Positions 1-8,094 of a stretch of 18,948 bases of DNA are shown here, in pieces (position 1 is the first letter of the stretch; every line of letters begins with the position of its first letter). The stretch comes from Chrysochromulina parva (taxonomy: Eukaryota > Haptophyta > Prymnesiales > Chrysochromulinaceae), in assembly GCA_002887195.1 (NCBI GenBank), contig PJAB01000938.1, positions 1 through 18,948 on the forward strand, in the 5' to 3' direction. Both the position numbers and the translations under genes were made by a program. Under the pieces are notes generated by a model that ran no database searches, was not told where the DNA came from, and worked only from the letters and a program-made list of their open reading frames with translations.

Positions 1-120
1 TGGATTTGCACCCCTTCCTCATACCCTGATTACAAACTGAGTGATTCACCCAAGGGGGTAGGGGAGGGATTAATATCTGGATTTGCACCCCTTCCTCATA
101 CCCTGATTACAAACTGAGTG
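1..120. repeat. Partial tandem repeat, 77-bp period
   Basis: A 43-nt sequence starting TGGATTTGCACCCC and ending AAACTGAGTG occurs identically at 1-43 and 78-120. The copies are separated by a 34-nt spacer that contains a G-rich run (AAGGGGGTAGGGGAGGG). The first copy starts at the window edge, so the array may continue to the left. Its function is unknown; it could be the end of a minisatellite or a duplicated non-coding segment. Confidence 0.85.
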
Positions 121-829
121 TCCGGGATGCCGTGCTCCGCGCGCGCGACACACGACAGACGACACTGTCACTGATCTGTGACGCGCGCGCGCGCGCGTGC
201 GAACCACGCACACTGGAGACCGACGGGCGGACACGTAACAATCAAAATGCGTGTTCCCCCGTGTATCGAGCCGCGGCGCGACAACGTACATACGACGGAG
301 AGTCCTGTCCGGACGGGCAACCCACAACGAAAGTAACGTTTAATTCGTTTTCCCAACCGACCCGTTCCCTGCGCCCTACCCCACCGTTTACGGGGCGGGC
401 GGCCGGCCCTGGCGCCATGCGGCGGCCGGCACGCGCGCACGGTCCACGCACGCGAGGACAGGCACGGCACGCCGATTCCGTCGGATCACATCTCTCGCGT
501 CGACCCTCACGCCCCACGCCGCCGGGACGCGAGTGGCGAGACGAAAGTAGATGCTAGATCTGGGCTCGGCGTCGAGGTACCGAGGACGTGATGTGCGCTT
601 GCGTGGTTCGTGCGCGGCCGCGGGGGTTCGGCGTGCAGATCGGATCATCAGATACGATTTAGCGGCCGTTCTCCGCGCTCTTTATACTGCCGTGCCGCGG
701 TACTACCCGGGTACTCGTAACTCCGGACCGGTCGGGACCTGCGATTCGCTGCTCTCACAGCACATACTATACGATAGTACAGGTTCCTTTGGTGTCGATT
801 CCGGCGACTCACACCAACGCGCCCCCCCC
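121..829. other. Non-coding region, no supported gene
   Basis: Short ORFs occur in several frames, but none shows a recognisable domain or consistent third-position bias, and their translations are rich in Arg, Pro and Ala as expected from random GC-rich DNA. An alternating CG tract lies at about 182-196. A run of nine C at 822-830 overlaps the stop codon of the neighbouring minus-strand gene. The right part is probably the 3' flank of that gene. Confidence 0.6.
182..196. repeat. Alternating CG dinucleotide tract
   Basis: The sequence is an uninterrupted CG alternation of about 15 nt inside a G/C-rich non-coding region. Such tracts are simple repeats that can adopt Z-DNA in vitro; no function is implied. 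Confidence 0.8.
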
Positions 830-2095
830 CTACTTACGCAACAGGTCCACGGCATACCGCAGCAGCGCGCGCAACGACCAGCAGACAGCATCGCTATTCG
901 CTGCAGCCTTCAGGATCTGTGTTGGTCGAAGGTGTGGTGCTCCGTAGCGGTGCACTATGAGTGCGATGAGTGCGCCGAGGCCGCCATCAGCTGACCTTTG
1001 CACGCTCACAAAGTCGCGGTGGAGCTGTTCGACGGACGCTGCGCCACCCAGAGTGGCCTCGCATCGCGACAGGAAGGAGGTATCTCGCATGATGGTGGCG
1101 AGGGCCTCTGCCTCGTCCTCTGCCTCGGCTTCCAGTGCGGCCAGGGCCTCCGCGTCGGCGCGATTTCTGCCGAAGAAAATGATGAGTGAGTAGCGCACGC
1201 CCGACGTGATCAGACGCACGCCGTGTAGCAAGCTGCTCGCATGTACCGTAGCGTCACCCTCGCGCCGCGCAACCACGCGCACAGCACCGTCGTGGCAGGC
1301 CAGCAGCTCCCCGCCGTGAAACGCCGCATCATCGATGAGCGCCAGGTTGAGCGTCAATGCGGCCGAGTCGGTGTGGAAGGGGTTCCATGGGCGGCTGTCG
1401 GCCGCGTACCGCCGCACGAAGATTTCGGCAGACTCTGGTGCGAAGCTGTCTGGCAAGAGTCTCAACTTGGCACAAGAGTCTGCGAAGCAGGCCGCCCGAC
1501 TCCCGTAATTGCCCCCGTCATCCTGGGAATCGGACAATAGGAACTCGGCTGGCAGCCCCCATAGTGCCGCCGATGCCGATGGGTCCGCGATGAGCTCATC
1601 GAGCTGAGCGGCGCTCAAGTTAAGCTGCTCGTCAGGTGAGCCGTCGACTGTGTCACATTTTTGCTGCCGCTCAGCGTCCACAGCCGCACGGAGTCGTGCA
1701 CAAGCGCTTGCGGGAAGGATGCCAGGCCGTTGGAGAATCGCGGTGCGACTGCCCAGCCCGTGCCGGGCTCGTGATGCCGTGCCTGCCTCGAGCTGAAGCT
1801 CCGATAGGAGCGCCTCTGGCGCCACGCTGGTTGGTGTCATGCCTTCCAACAGCAAGCGCCGCGATAAAGTTGGCATGCGCAGCGCCTGAGCACGGAACTC
1901 GTTCGTCACGGCGTCTCCCAGAAGCCGTGCGAGTCCTGGATCAATCGTGACCACCTCATCCCTGAGGCTTGGCCCAATTGTGAAGGTGCTGACCATCTCC
2001 ACCGCGTCGGCGTTGGTGAGAAACAAAAAGGGCAAAAAAACGCCGTCTTGGGCGTACAAGCTCCAGGTGTTTTTGAACCTGACTAACGCTGTCAT
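830..2095 (-). CDS. 2OG-Fe(II) oxygenase (prolyl 4-hydroxylase-like)
   Basis: This 421-residue protein carries the iron and 2-oxoglutarate binding signature of the double-stranded beta-helix dioxygenases. H241-T-D243 is followed by H291 (in LLHGVR) and by R301 (in GVRYSLIIFF), which would bind the 2OG carboxylate. The segment FHGGELL between the two metal-ligand regions is typical of prolyl 4-hydroxylase-like proteins. Such enzymes hydroxylate protein or small-molecule substrates using O2 and 2OG; the substrate here cannot be read from sequence. The N-terminal 230 residues match no domain I recognise. I chose the ATG at 2095, which follows the upstream gene's stop by 84 nt. Residues 10-30 are unusually aromatic and hydrophobic (WSLYAQDGVFLPFLFL), so a mis-called N-terminus or a retained small intron is possible. 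No clear signal peptide is seen. The stop TAG abuts a run of nine G. Confidence 0.75.
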   Translation of the reverse strand: MTALVRFKNTWSLYAQDGVFLPFLFLTNADAVEMVSTFTIGPSLRDEVVTIDPGLARLLGDAVTNEFRAQALRMPTLSRRLLLEGMTPTSVAPEALLSELQLEAGTASRARHGLGSRTAILQRPGILPASACARLRAAVDAERQQKCDTVDGSPDEQLNLSAAQLDELIADPSASAALWGLPAEFLLSDSQDDGGNYGSRAACFADSCAKLRLLPDSFAPESAEIFVRRYAADSRPWNPFHTDSAALTLNLALIDDAAFHGGELLACHDGAVRVVARREGDATVHASSLLHGVRLITSGVRYSLIIFFGRNRADAEALAALEAEAEDEAEALATIMRDTSFLSRCEATLGGAASVEQLHRDFVSVQRSADGGLGALIALIVHRYGAPHLRPTQILKAAANSDAVCWSLRALLRYAVDLLRK

Positions 2096-2159
2096 TAGTT
2101 GTCGTCGTTTGCAGCAGGAACGACGCTGATGATCTATTAGGTGTCAAGTGTTCCGTTTC
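2096..2159 (-). other. Short intergenic gap between two minus-strand genes
   Basis: Only 84 nt separate the stop of the CCCH-Smr gene from the ATG of the oxygenase. This must hold the 3' UTR of the first gene and the 5' UTR or promoter of the second. No TATA-like element is clear. Very short spacing suggests a compact genome or overlapping transcripts. Confidence 0.5.
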
Positions 2160-2180
2160 AAGTTCAAGTTTCTTGAACTT
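2160..2180 (-). promoter_or_regulatory. Perfect 9-bp hairpin at the stop codon of the CCCH-Smr gene
   Basis: AAGTTCAAG, a 3-nt loop, then CTTGAACTT form a perfect inverted repeat at 2160-2168 and 2172-2180. On the minus strand the stem begins at the last base of the TAA stop, so it would be the first structure of the 3' UTR. It could affect 3'-end formation or mRNA stability, or be incidental. The structure is seen directly; the role is inference. Confidence 0.55.
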
Positions 2181-3580
2181 TAACGCATACTCTGTCCCCT
2201 CGCCACTACGAGGAACGCGCCCGAGTGCCCTGCGCGGTCCTTGCCCGGGTAGAACTCATACCCGCCCTGCTGCAGGTGCTCCTCGACCGCTGAGCGGAGC
2301 ACGCCGCCAACCTGTGCGCGCTGATGGCTGTGCTTGGCCGTATGGTGGCCGGTGCCCGTGATCACCCACACCTCGGCGTGGCTGGCTAGGCTCATGGGAA
2401 GCATCTGCTCAAGTACTATGTGCACCGTCTTGACTGACTGATAGTGAAGGTCGAGCACCGTCGCCGTTGGTGCGCGGCCGAGGGCGCCGGCCGCCTCGCG
2501 CGTGAGCAGGCTGAGCGGCAGCGTGTGCGTGGCGGCACGCTGCACGTGCGGCGCATTCACCGCCTCAAAGCGCGCCAGTGGATTCGCAATCCGGAAGGCG
2601 CTCGGCGCATCGACACGTGAGACTTCGGATAGCCACAGCGCCTCTGGTATCCTAATGTACTGGAGTGCGCTGGAGCCCGCGACGGCGCTGTGGGCGGGCG
2701 CCGTCCACAACGCAGCGGCCGCCGACGGCGGCATTGCAACGCCAAGCTCGCTTGCAGGGACGCCAGCCACCGCAACGGCTGCCCACGAGTTTGGCGCCGG
2801 CTGGTACTCAGTCCGGTAACGGAACTGCGGCAGATCTTGCTGCTGCCACTGCAGCGTCGGCGGAGGCTCTCGCGGCTGCCACTCTGCCGGCGCCGTCGAG
2901 TGCTGCTGCTGACCATTGGGGAAGAGCGGCAGGTTCTCGAAGCCCCGGGGGACCACGATCTCGTCGTCGAACTCGTCCAGTGCGAGCCCGACGACGTGAT
3001 GGCACAAGTCCTCATCCATCTCTGGACACGGGATGTATGCAGCGGAAGCGGCTGAAGCGGCTGTGGCGGCGTCTGAGCGCGATGGCTCCCCAGCATCAGC
3101 ACTGTTGGACTTGGATGCTGGGACAGTGCCATCGAAAGCCCGAATGTTCGGATCATATGCGGCAGCCGCCATCCAGTGCGCCTCCCAGTCTTCGCCGTAA
3201 CAGTCCTCGAACTCCTGCCGCGTGTAGCTGCACCCGTCCAAGGGGTCGACGCGCTTCTCGGCAGAAGCTGCAGTATCCAGCGCACTCCACGGATGCCAGA
3301 ACAAGCAGCTCTGGTTACGGCAATCTTCTCCGTACCGACACGCCGTCGTCGCATACTTGCGGCGCCACGCGCCAACCTCGTCCGGCGGCGGATGAAAGTT
3401 GCGACAGCGCTGTCCAAACTGGCAGGTGCCAGCGAGGAAGGGCTTGCACACCTCCTCGGCCTCTGGCGGTGCCGCAGTCTTCGGCGGATGCCGGTACACG
3501 CAGCCCTTGCGCGTGCATGCCGCACCATAGTCGCACATTGGCATTCGCACACCCTTCTTCGCTGACTGCATCGGCGGCAT
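2180..3580 (-). CDS. CCCH zinc-finger protein with C-terminal Smr domain
   Basis: This 466-residue predicted RNA-binding protein has three N-terminal CCCH fingers: C16-C22-C27-H31 (C-X5-C-X4-C-X3-H), C45-C53-C59-H63 (C-X7-C-X5-C-X3-H) and C81-C87-C92-H96. A long Ala, Pro and Gln-rich linker follows. The last 90 residues form an Smr domain with the hallmark LDLH at 376-379 and TGTGHH at about 408-413. CCCH fingers of this type bind RNA, and Smr domains are nucleic-acid binding or nicking modules, often endoribonucleases. The combination suggests RNA decay or quality control, but that is inference. The start is uncertain: the frame stays open upstream for about 75 nt with coding-like G/C third positions (SSGEATSDKAAAAPAKPA) before a stop. 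A 5' exon spliced at a CAG near 3632, or a frameshift to the ORF starting at 3710, may add an N-terminus. Confidence 0.85.
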   Translation of the reverse strand: MPPMQSAKKGVRMPMCDYGAACTRKGCVYRHPPKTAAPPEAEEVCKPFLAGTCQFGQRCRNFHPPPDEVGAWRRKYATTACRYGEDCRNQSCLFWHPWSALDTAASAEKRVDPLDGCSYTRQEFEDCYGEDWEAHWMAAAAYDPNIRAFDGTVPASKSNSADAGEPSRSDAATAASAASAAYIPCPEMDEDLCHHVVGLALDEFDDEIVVPRGFENLPLFPNGQQQHSTAPAEWQPREPPPTLQWQQQDLPQFRYRTEYQPAPNSWAAVAVAGVPASELGVAMPPSAAAALWTAPAHSAVAGSSALQYIRIPEALWLSEVSRVDAPSAFRIANPLARFEAVNAPHVQRAATHTLPLSLLTREAAGALGRAPTATVLDLHYQSVKTVHIVLEQMLPMSLASHAEVWVITGTGHHTAKHSHQRAQVGGVLRSAVEEHLQQGGYEFYPGKDRAGHSGAFLVVARGQSMR

Positions 3581-4051
3581 CGCGGGCTTCGCCGGCGCTG
3601 CTGCCGCCTTGTCGGACGTCGCCTCGCCTGAGGACGGTCGCTGGCGGCATCTTCTTCAAGTCTCTTGAAATGACGAATTCCTCAACGTTCGAACCGATCA
3701 GGCGCCTCATTTGCGTACCGTTAAGTTGCCGACCCGCCGACGGGCAGCACGCGGAACATCATCTCCTCGAACCGACGGTTACATGCATGCAGAAGTACGA
3801 GAACTCAATTCCAAATTATTCGCGATCAAAAAGGTAGGAATGTGGTCTTGCTCCAGCGACCCTCTAGCGCTGGACGAAGGTCGACCCCCTCGACTCCCAC
3901 CGAGTGCTGAACACACGCGGAAGGCCTCGCTGAGTGCCTCTCTGAATTCTCCTCTGATTGCTTCTCCCCATCTATCGCCCCTGTGTCGCGATGGCAGGTG
4001 CCTTGCCGGGTCCAGCAGGACGGTCGTTTCGCTCGTAGGCGCGGCCCGAGT
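3581..4051. other. Divergent intergenic region between the CCCH-Smr and filamin genes
   Basis: This region must hold the promoters and 5' UTRs of two divergently transcribed genes. The part nearest the minus-strand gene (to about 3710) may be coding: a frame starting at ATG 3710 reads MRRLIGSNVEEFVISRD, but it is out of phase with the downstream gene. The rest shows no domain. No TATA box is evident. Confidence 0.45.
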
Positions 4052-7000
4052 ATGCTGCCACATGTACCCGCGATACCCCTTCCAAAAAGCGCGATACCCA
4101 TCTCGGTTGCCCAACCCATCTCGGATGCCCTCGAGGGTGCCCCACCTGCCATTTCGGGTGCGCATTGCCGCGTTACCGGCCCAGGGATCAAAGTGGCGGC
4201 TCCTGGCCGCCCAGCGGAATTCAGAATCGAGGCTTACGATGGCTCTGGAAGGCCACTGGGCGTGGGCGGTGATTCCTTCTTCGTGAGCGTCAATGGGCCG
4301 TCGATTGTGCGAGCACGCATCACCGATCACGAGGATGGGACTTACACTTGCAAATGGACTGCTCCGCAGAGTGGTGTGTACAAACTTCTTGTCTCGTGCT
4401 TTGGAGAACCACTGGACGGCAGCCCGTTCACCGTCGAGGCGATCATGCCGCTGCCTTTCGCCCCACGCTGCCAGTTGAGAGGCAAGGCGCTCTTGCGGGC
4501 TGTTGCGCGCACGACTCAATCCTTCGAGATCTGGTATCGCGATCGGCTCGGCAACACTGCACCGGCCGTTGATCTAGGTGACGCGGGGGAAGCTCACACG
4601 AGCGGCGCGTTGCGTGCTGATGGGCTCCCTCGTTACATGCTGATCGCCACCCCGAGTGCACGCTGATCGCCTCCTGTTCGCTCCCTGATCGCGTGCACTA
4701 CCACAGATGTGTATGTAGAGCCTGTGGTAGTTCCGCCACTGGGCTCGCCACTGAGCGACGAGTTCCTCGCCCTTGTGGGGGCGCCGATGAGCGCCGCTGC
4801 ACGCGTCGCGCAGGCACAGTCTCCAGACAAGGCTGCTGAGAAGAGCAAAGTGGTTGAGAAGGTTGTTGAGAAGGTCAAAGACAAGGCTGCCGAAAAGGGC
4901 AAAGCTCCTGACAAGGGAAAAGCACCGGACAAGGGGAAAGGTCCGGACAAGGGGAAAGGTCCGGACAAGGGGAAACCTGCTGCCGCCCTCGCTCAGGACA
5001 ACGGGCAGGGCCAGGGCTTCACTGGTGAGGTGGCGGCGGTGGCCGGAGTGGGGCGTGTGCCAGTCGAGCGGAGTCGATCGCTGCGCGTCATGGTGCACAC
5101 CCCCCTCGTGGTGCGCGCGAGCGAGGATGTGGATTCCGAGCAGGTGGGCACGCTACGCACCGGCCAGATGGCCACTGTCGTCATGGAGAAGGTGATCAAT
5201 GGCAAGGTGCGCGCCAAGGTGTCTCTCGACTCCATCAGTCGCCAGGTCGAAAACGTGAGCCCACGAGTCAGTCCCTCAAGGTCACGGGGCTCGTCCCCGG
5301 AGCGAGGTTCCAACGGAGCCGTCTACGAAGAGGGGTCCGTGGAGGTGCTCTACGAGGGCGACGGGGGGGACTCCGCCTCGCCGACGGGCAGAGCGCCGAG
5401 CATGCGCTCCTGCTCGCCGACGGTAAGCGAGCGAGCGGAGTTTGCGCATGATCTTCGGTTCGGCTGGGTGACGCTTGTGAAGGATGGGCGTAAACTCGTC
5501 ACGTCGCGCGTGCGCCAGTCCATCGGCGCGCGCCAGGCATCGTCGCAGGCTTGGGCGCGGCGCATGGCTACCGACCGTGCCGCCAAGTACGACCAAAAAA
5601 ACAATCACAAGTACGACGAAAAGAGCCTGAGCCTGGAACTCGCCGTCGACCCGGCACAAGTGCGGGTGGAGATGGCCGCCGACCCGAACGGTCTTGGATT
5701 CGCATACGGCGGCATCCACCCAGGCACGCTGCATGCTCGCGGCAAGCTCGTCGAGATGCATACGGTCTCCTACTCGGTCGGTCTGGTCGGAGAGTACCTG
5801 CTGCACGTGCGGCTGCGCCAGCAGGCGGCCGCGCTGCCCGGATCGCCCTTCAGGCTCCTCGTCACCCCTGGGCTCGGCCACGCGCGTTCGTGCAAGGTGC
5901 CCCCCGGGATGGTCGTCGGGAACGTCGGCAAGAATATCGGCACGCCCGGCGCTGATCCCGGCTGCGGGATCACCTTCCACACGTATGACCTGATGGGCAA
6001 CAAATGCATCCAGGGAGGCGCCAAGGTGACGGGCAACGAATTGGATGCCAAGGGTCACGAAAAACCGATCCAAACGATGCAGATCATTGTGAAGGACAAC
6101 ATGGATGGCTCTTATTCGCTGCACTGGTGTTCCGAGGCCAGTGGCTCGTACACCATGGCCGTTAAGGTCTTCGGCGAGCACATCATAGGCTCTCCAATCA
6201 CGATTAGGCTCAAATCGGTCACACCCATGCTCTCGAAGACTGTGCTCACGGGTGACGGGCTCAAGTCGGGCATTGCCGGCAAAGGCTCCTCCGTACGGGT
6301 CACGTTCTTTGACTCGTACAACAACGCGGCCGTTCCGGGCGAGCGCTTCCGTTTCGGGCTGGCACTGCTGCAAGGACGCAACTTCAAGGACGTCGAGACG
6401 CAAGAGTTCACGATGGTGTGCCTGGACGAGACCGCGTGCATCTACGAGATGACGTACAAGCCGCAAAAGCAGGGCCCCTTTGACTTGCATATCTGGGCCG
6501 ACGATCTGCAGTCGACCTCCAACAGATCGTCGACGTTGCAGTACGAGCGCACGCCCCTGGCTGGTTCGCCCTTCCACGTGGTGATCACGGCAGGCGTGGC
6601 ATCGCCGCAGGTGTCTTTCGTCGACGGGTGGGTAAAGGAAAGTCGCGCGGTTGACAAGAACGGCAAGGTGCTCGACATCAAGTCTGATGAGGTCATCGCT
6701 GGCGACACGGTCATTTTGCGTCCCTTCATCTGCGATGCGCTCGGCAACAACACCGTGCTCGAGACGGGCGCGCTCGACATCGTCGTCGTCTTTCCCGACG
6801 GCAGCCGGAAGAAGTGGCTCGACGAGAAGGGTCTTGCGAAGGTCTCGAGTGAGGATCGCGCGGCGGCCGCTTCGATCAAGTTCACGGTCGCGTCCAAGGG
6901 CGGAGTGACCACGTACGACATCCGCCATGAGGCGACCCATGCGGGCAAGCACGAGGTACACGTCCGGCTGTACAACACGCCCATCCGAGGATCCCCTGTG

Positions 7001-7498
7001 CTCTTCACAGTGCAGTCGGCGGTGCCAGAGGTGAAGAATGCGCGTGCCTACCCTCCCGAGGAGTCGCCACTCTACTGCGACACCACGTACAACATAGTCC
7101 TGAAGACCTTTGACCGCTTCAATAATCCGATCCCACATGGAGGGCTCCCAGTGGGCGGGCGCATGCAGCTCATGAAGAACAACGCGCACGATCTGACGAC
7201 GCTCATCCCGGCCAATCATTCGATCGAGATCGAAGACAACGACAACGGCACGTACAATATCATCGTGAGGCTCGCAATCAGCGCCACCGTCAAGGTGATC
7301 GTCAACATGGACAAGAACATCCCAGCGTCCGGTGGTGAACTCCCCGCCCTTCAGCTCGTCTTTGCCGGACCCAACCTGACGGTGCCAAAACTTGGAGCGC
7401 CCTTCGAGGCACCTTCCGACCGTGGCACCGTCCGCCGACCTTCAGGCGAGGTGACCCCGGCTGCCCTCGCACTTGACCTTGGCAAAGTGAGAGTCTGA
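4052..7498 (+). CDS. Filamin/ABP280-repeat protein with SH3b-like segment (two exons)
   Basis: Exon 4052-4577 joins exon 4707-7498 to give about 1105 residues. The protein contains roughly six filamin-type Ig repeats, recognised by the recurring pattern D-x-x-D/N-G-T/S-Y near mid-repeat and GSPF/GSPI near the end. Examples are DHEDGTYTC with LDGSPFTV in repeat 1 (about 36-130), DNMDGSYSLHW with IIGSPITI, and PIRGSPVLF. Repeat 2 is interrupted after APAVDLDVYVEPVVVPPLGSP by a Lys-rich tract (about 214-266) built from PDKGKG units. Next is an SH3b-like stretch (about 297-354, RASEDVDSEQVGTLRTGQ), which seems to resume at GWVTLVKDGRKLV after a Ser/Arg-rich insert. Filamin repeats serve as rod or docking modules in actin-linked or membrane-linked proteins, but no actin-binding calponin-homology domain is present here. 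The start ATG at 4052 is the first ATG in the open frame, which begins after a stop at 3908. An upstream exon remains possible. No signal peptide is obvious. Confidence 0.8.
4578..4706 (+). other. Predicted intron in the filamin gene
   Basis: Without splicing the frame meets TGA at 4664-4666. A donor CTAG/GTGACG at 4578 and an acceptor CTACCACAG ending at 4706 remove it and preserve the frame, joining DL + D + VYVEPVVVPPLGSP, a sequence expected in the middle of a filamin repeat. The 129-nt intron contains three CTGATCGC copies. It also has a 9-bp inverted repeat AGTGCACGC (4655-4663) / GCGTGCACT (4691-4699) just upstream of the acceptor. Confidence 0.75.
4912..4976 (+). repeat. Coding repeat for PDKGKG/A units
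   Basis: An 18-nt unit close to GGACAAGGGGAAAGGTCC repeats in tandem within the filamin gene and encodes the Lys/Gly/Pro-rich linker. The phase is a multiple of three, so copy-number change would keep the frame. Confidence 0.75.
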
Positions 7499-8094
7499 GC
7501 GCGATGTTCAGTGGGATACTCGTGCGGCTGGAAGTTGTGGGAAGCAGGTTGGATGCACTCGACGCTACAGCTGTAGTCTCCTAAGCGCGGAGCAATACGA
7601 TCAACGGTGTACGTGGGGTCAGACGGCCCGACCTGCGCGGTGCACGAGGGAGAAAAGAAAATGTCTTGCCCCGAAACAGCAATGGCCAAGGCATGTTGCG
7701 ATGTACGCTTCAACGGCAGTGGACCCCGCGTGAGGATCCCGTATTCTGTGGAAAGCTGTTCAGCAGGAGGACAGTTGTGTGCCCGTGCTGCGACGGTGGC
7801 TAGGCTGGCATCTCCATCCGGGGCGAGGCAATGGGGGTGTCCCTTTAGTCCCACGTGCCATGACTGCATGAGCGCCGCGCAGCGTTGCGCGTGTAGAGAT
7901 CTGGCGAGGTCCGATGTGGTACGATGTGGGTCTTCCGTCTTGAACGGTCGGTCAGGTCGCGGTCCGGTCCGTAATAAAACGTGTAAAATGATGTCAAGAC
8001 TATCGTATAAAGAGCCTGTAAGTGTAACCGGAGAGCGTGTAAAGGGACGGTGGATGAAGCTCCGTAGTCGAAAAGCAAGCGTAAACGCTTCACT
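7499..8094. other. Convergent 3' intergenic region
   Basis: This region lies between the stop of the plus-strand filamin gene and the stop of the minus-strand SGNH gene, so it holds both 3' UTRs. On the plus strand it has AATAAA at 7973-7978 and four TGTAA pentamers within 61 nt (7982, 8017, 8023, 8038). These resemble polyadenylation signals used in animals/plants and in green algae respectively. No coding ORF with a domain is supported. Confidence 0.5.

Noticed and set aside
132..994. Several overlapping short ORFs at the left end
   Set aside because: They are Arg/Pro-rich low-complexity translations in competing frames, with no splice or domain support.
2665..3837. Plus-strand open frame of about 390 codons antisense to the CCCH-Smr gene
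   Set aside because: No domain is visible and the composition is typical of antisense GC-rich DNA; the minus strand has CCCH and Smr motifs.
4664..4709. Split of the filamin region into two separate genes at the TGA
   Set aside because: Both parts share a frame, the second has no ATG near its start, and a GT-AG intron restores a filamin repeat.
5282..7219. Minus-strand open frame of about 645 codons antisense to the filamin gene
   Set aside because: It is a mirror of the G/C third-position bias of the plus-strand gene. Its translation is Arg/His/Val-rich with no domain, while the sense strand has clear filamin repeats.
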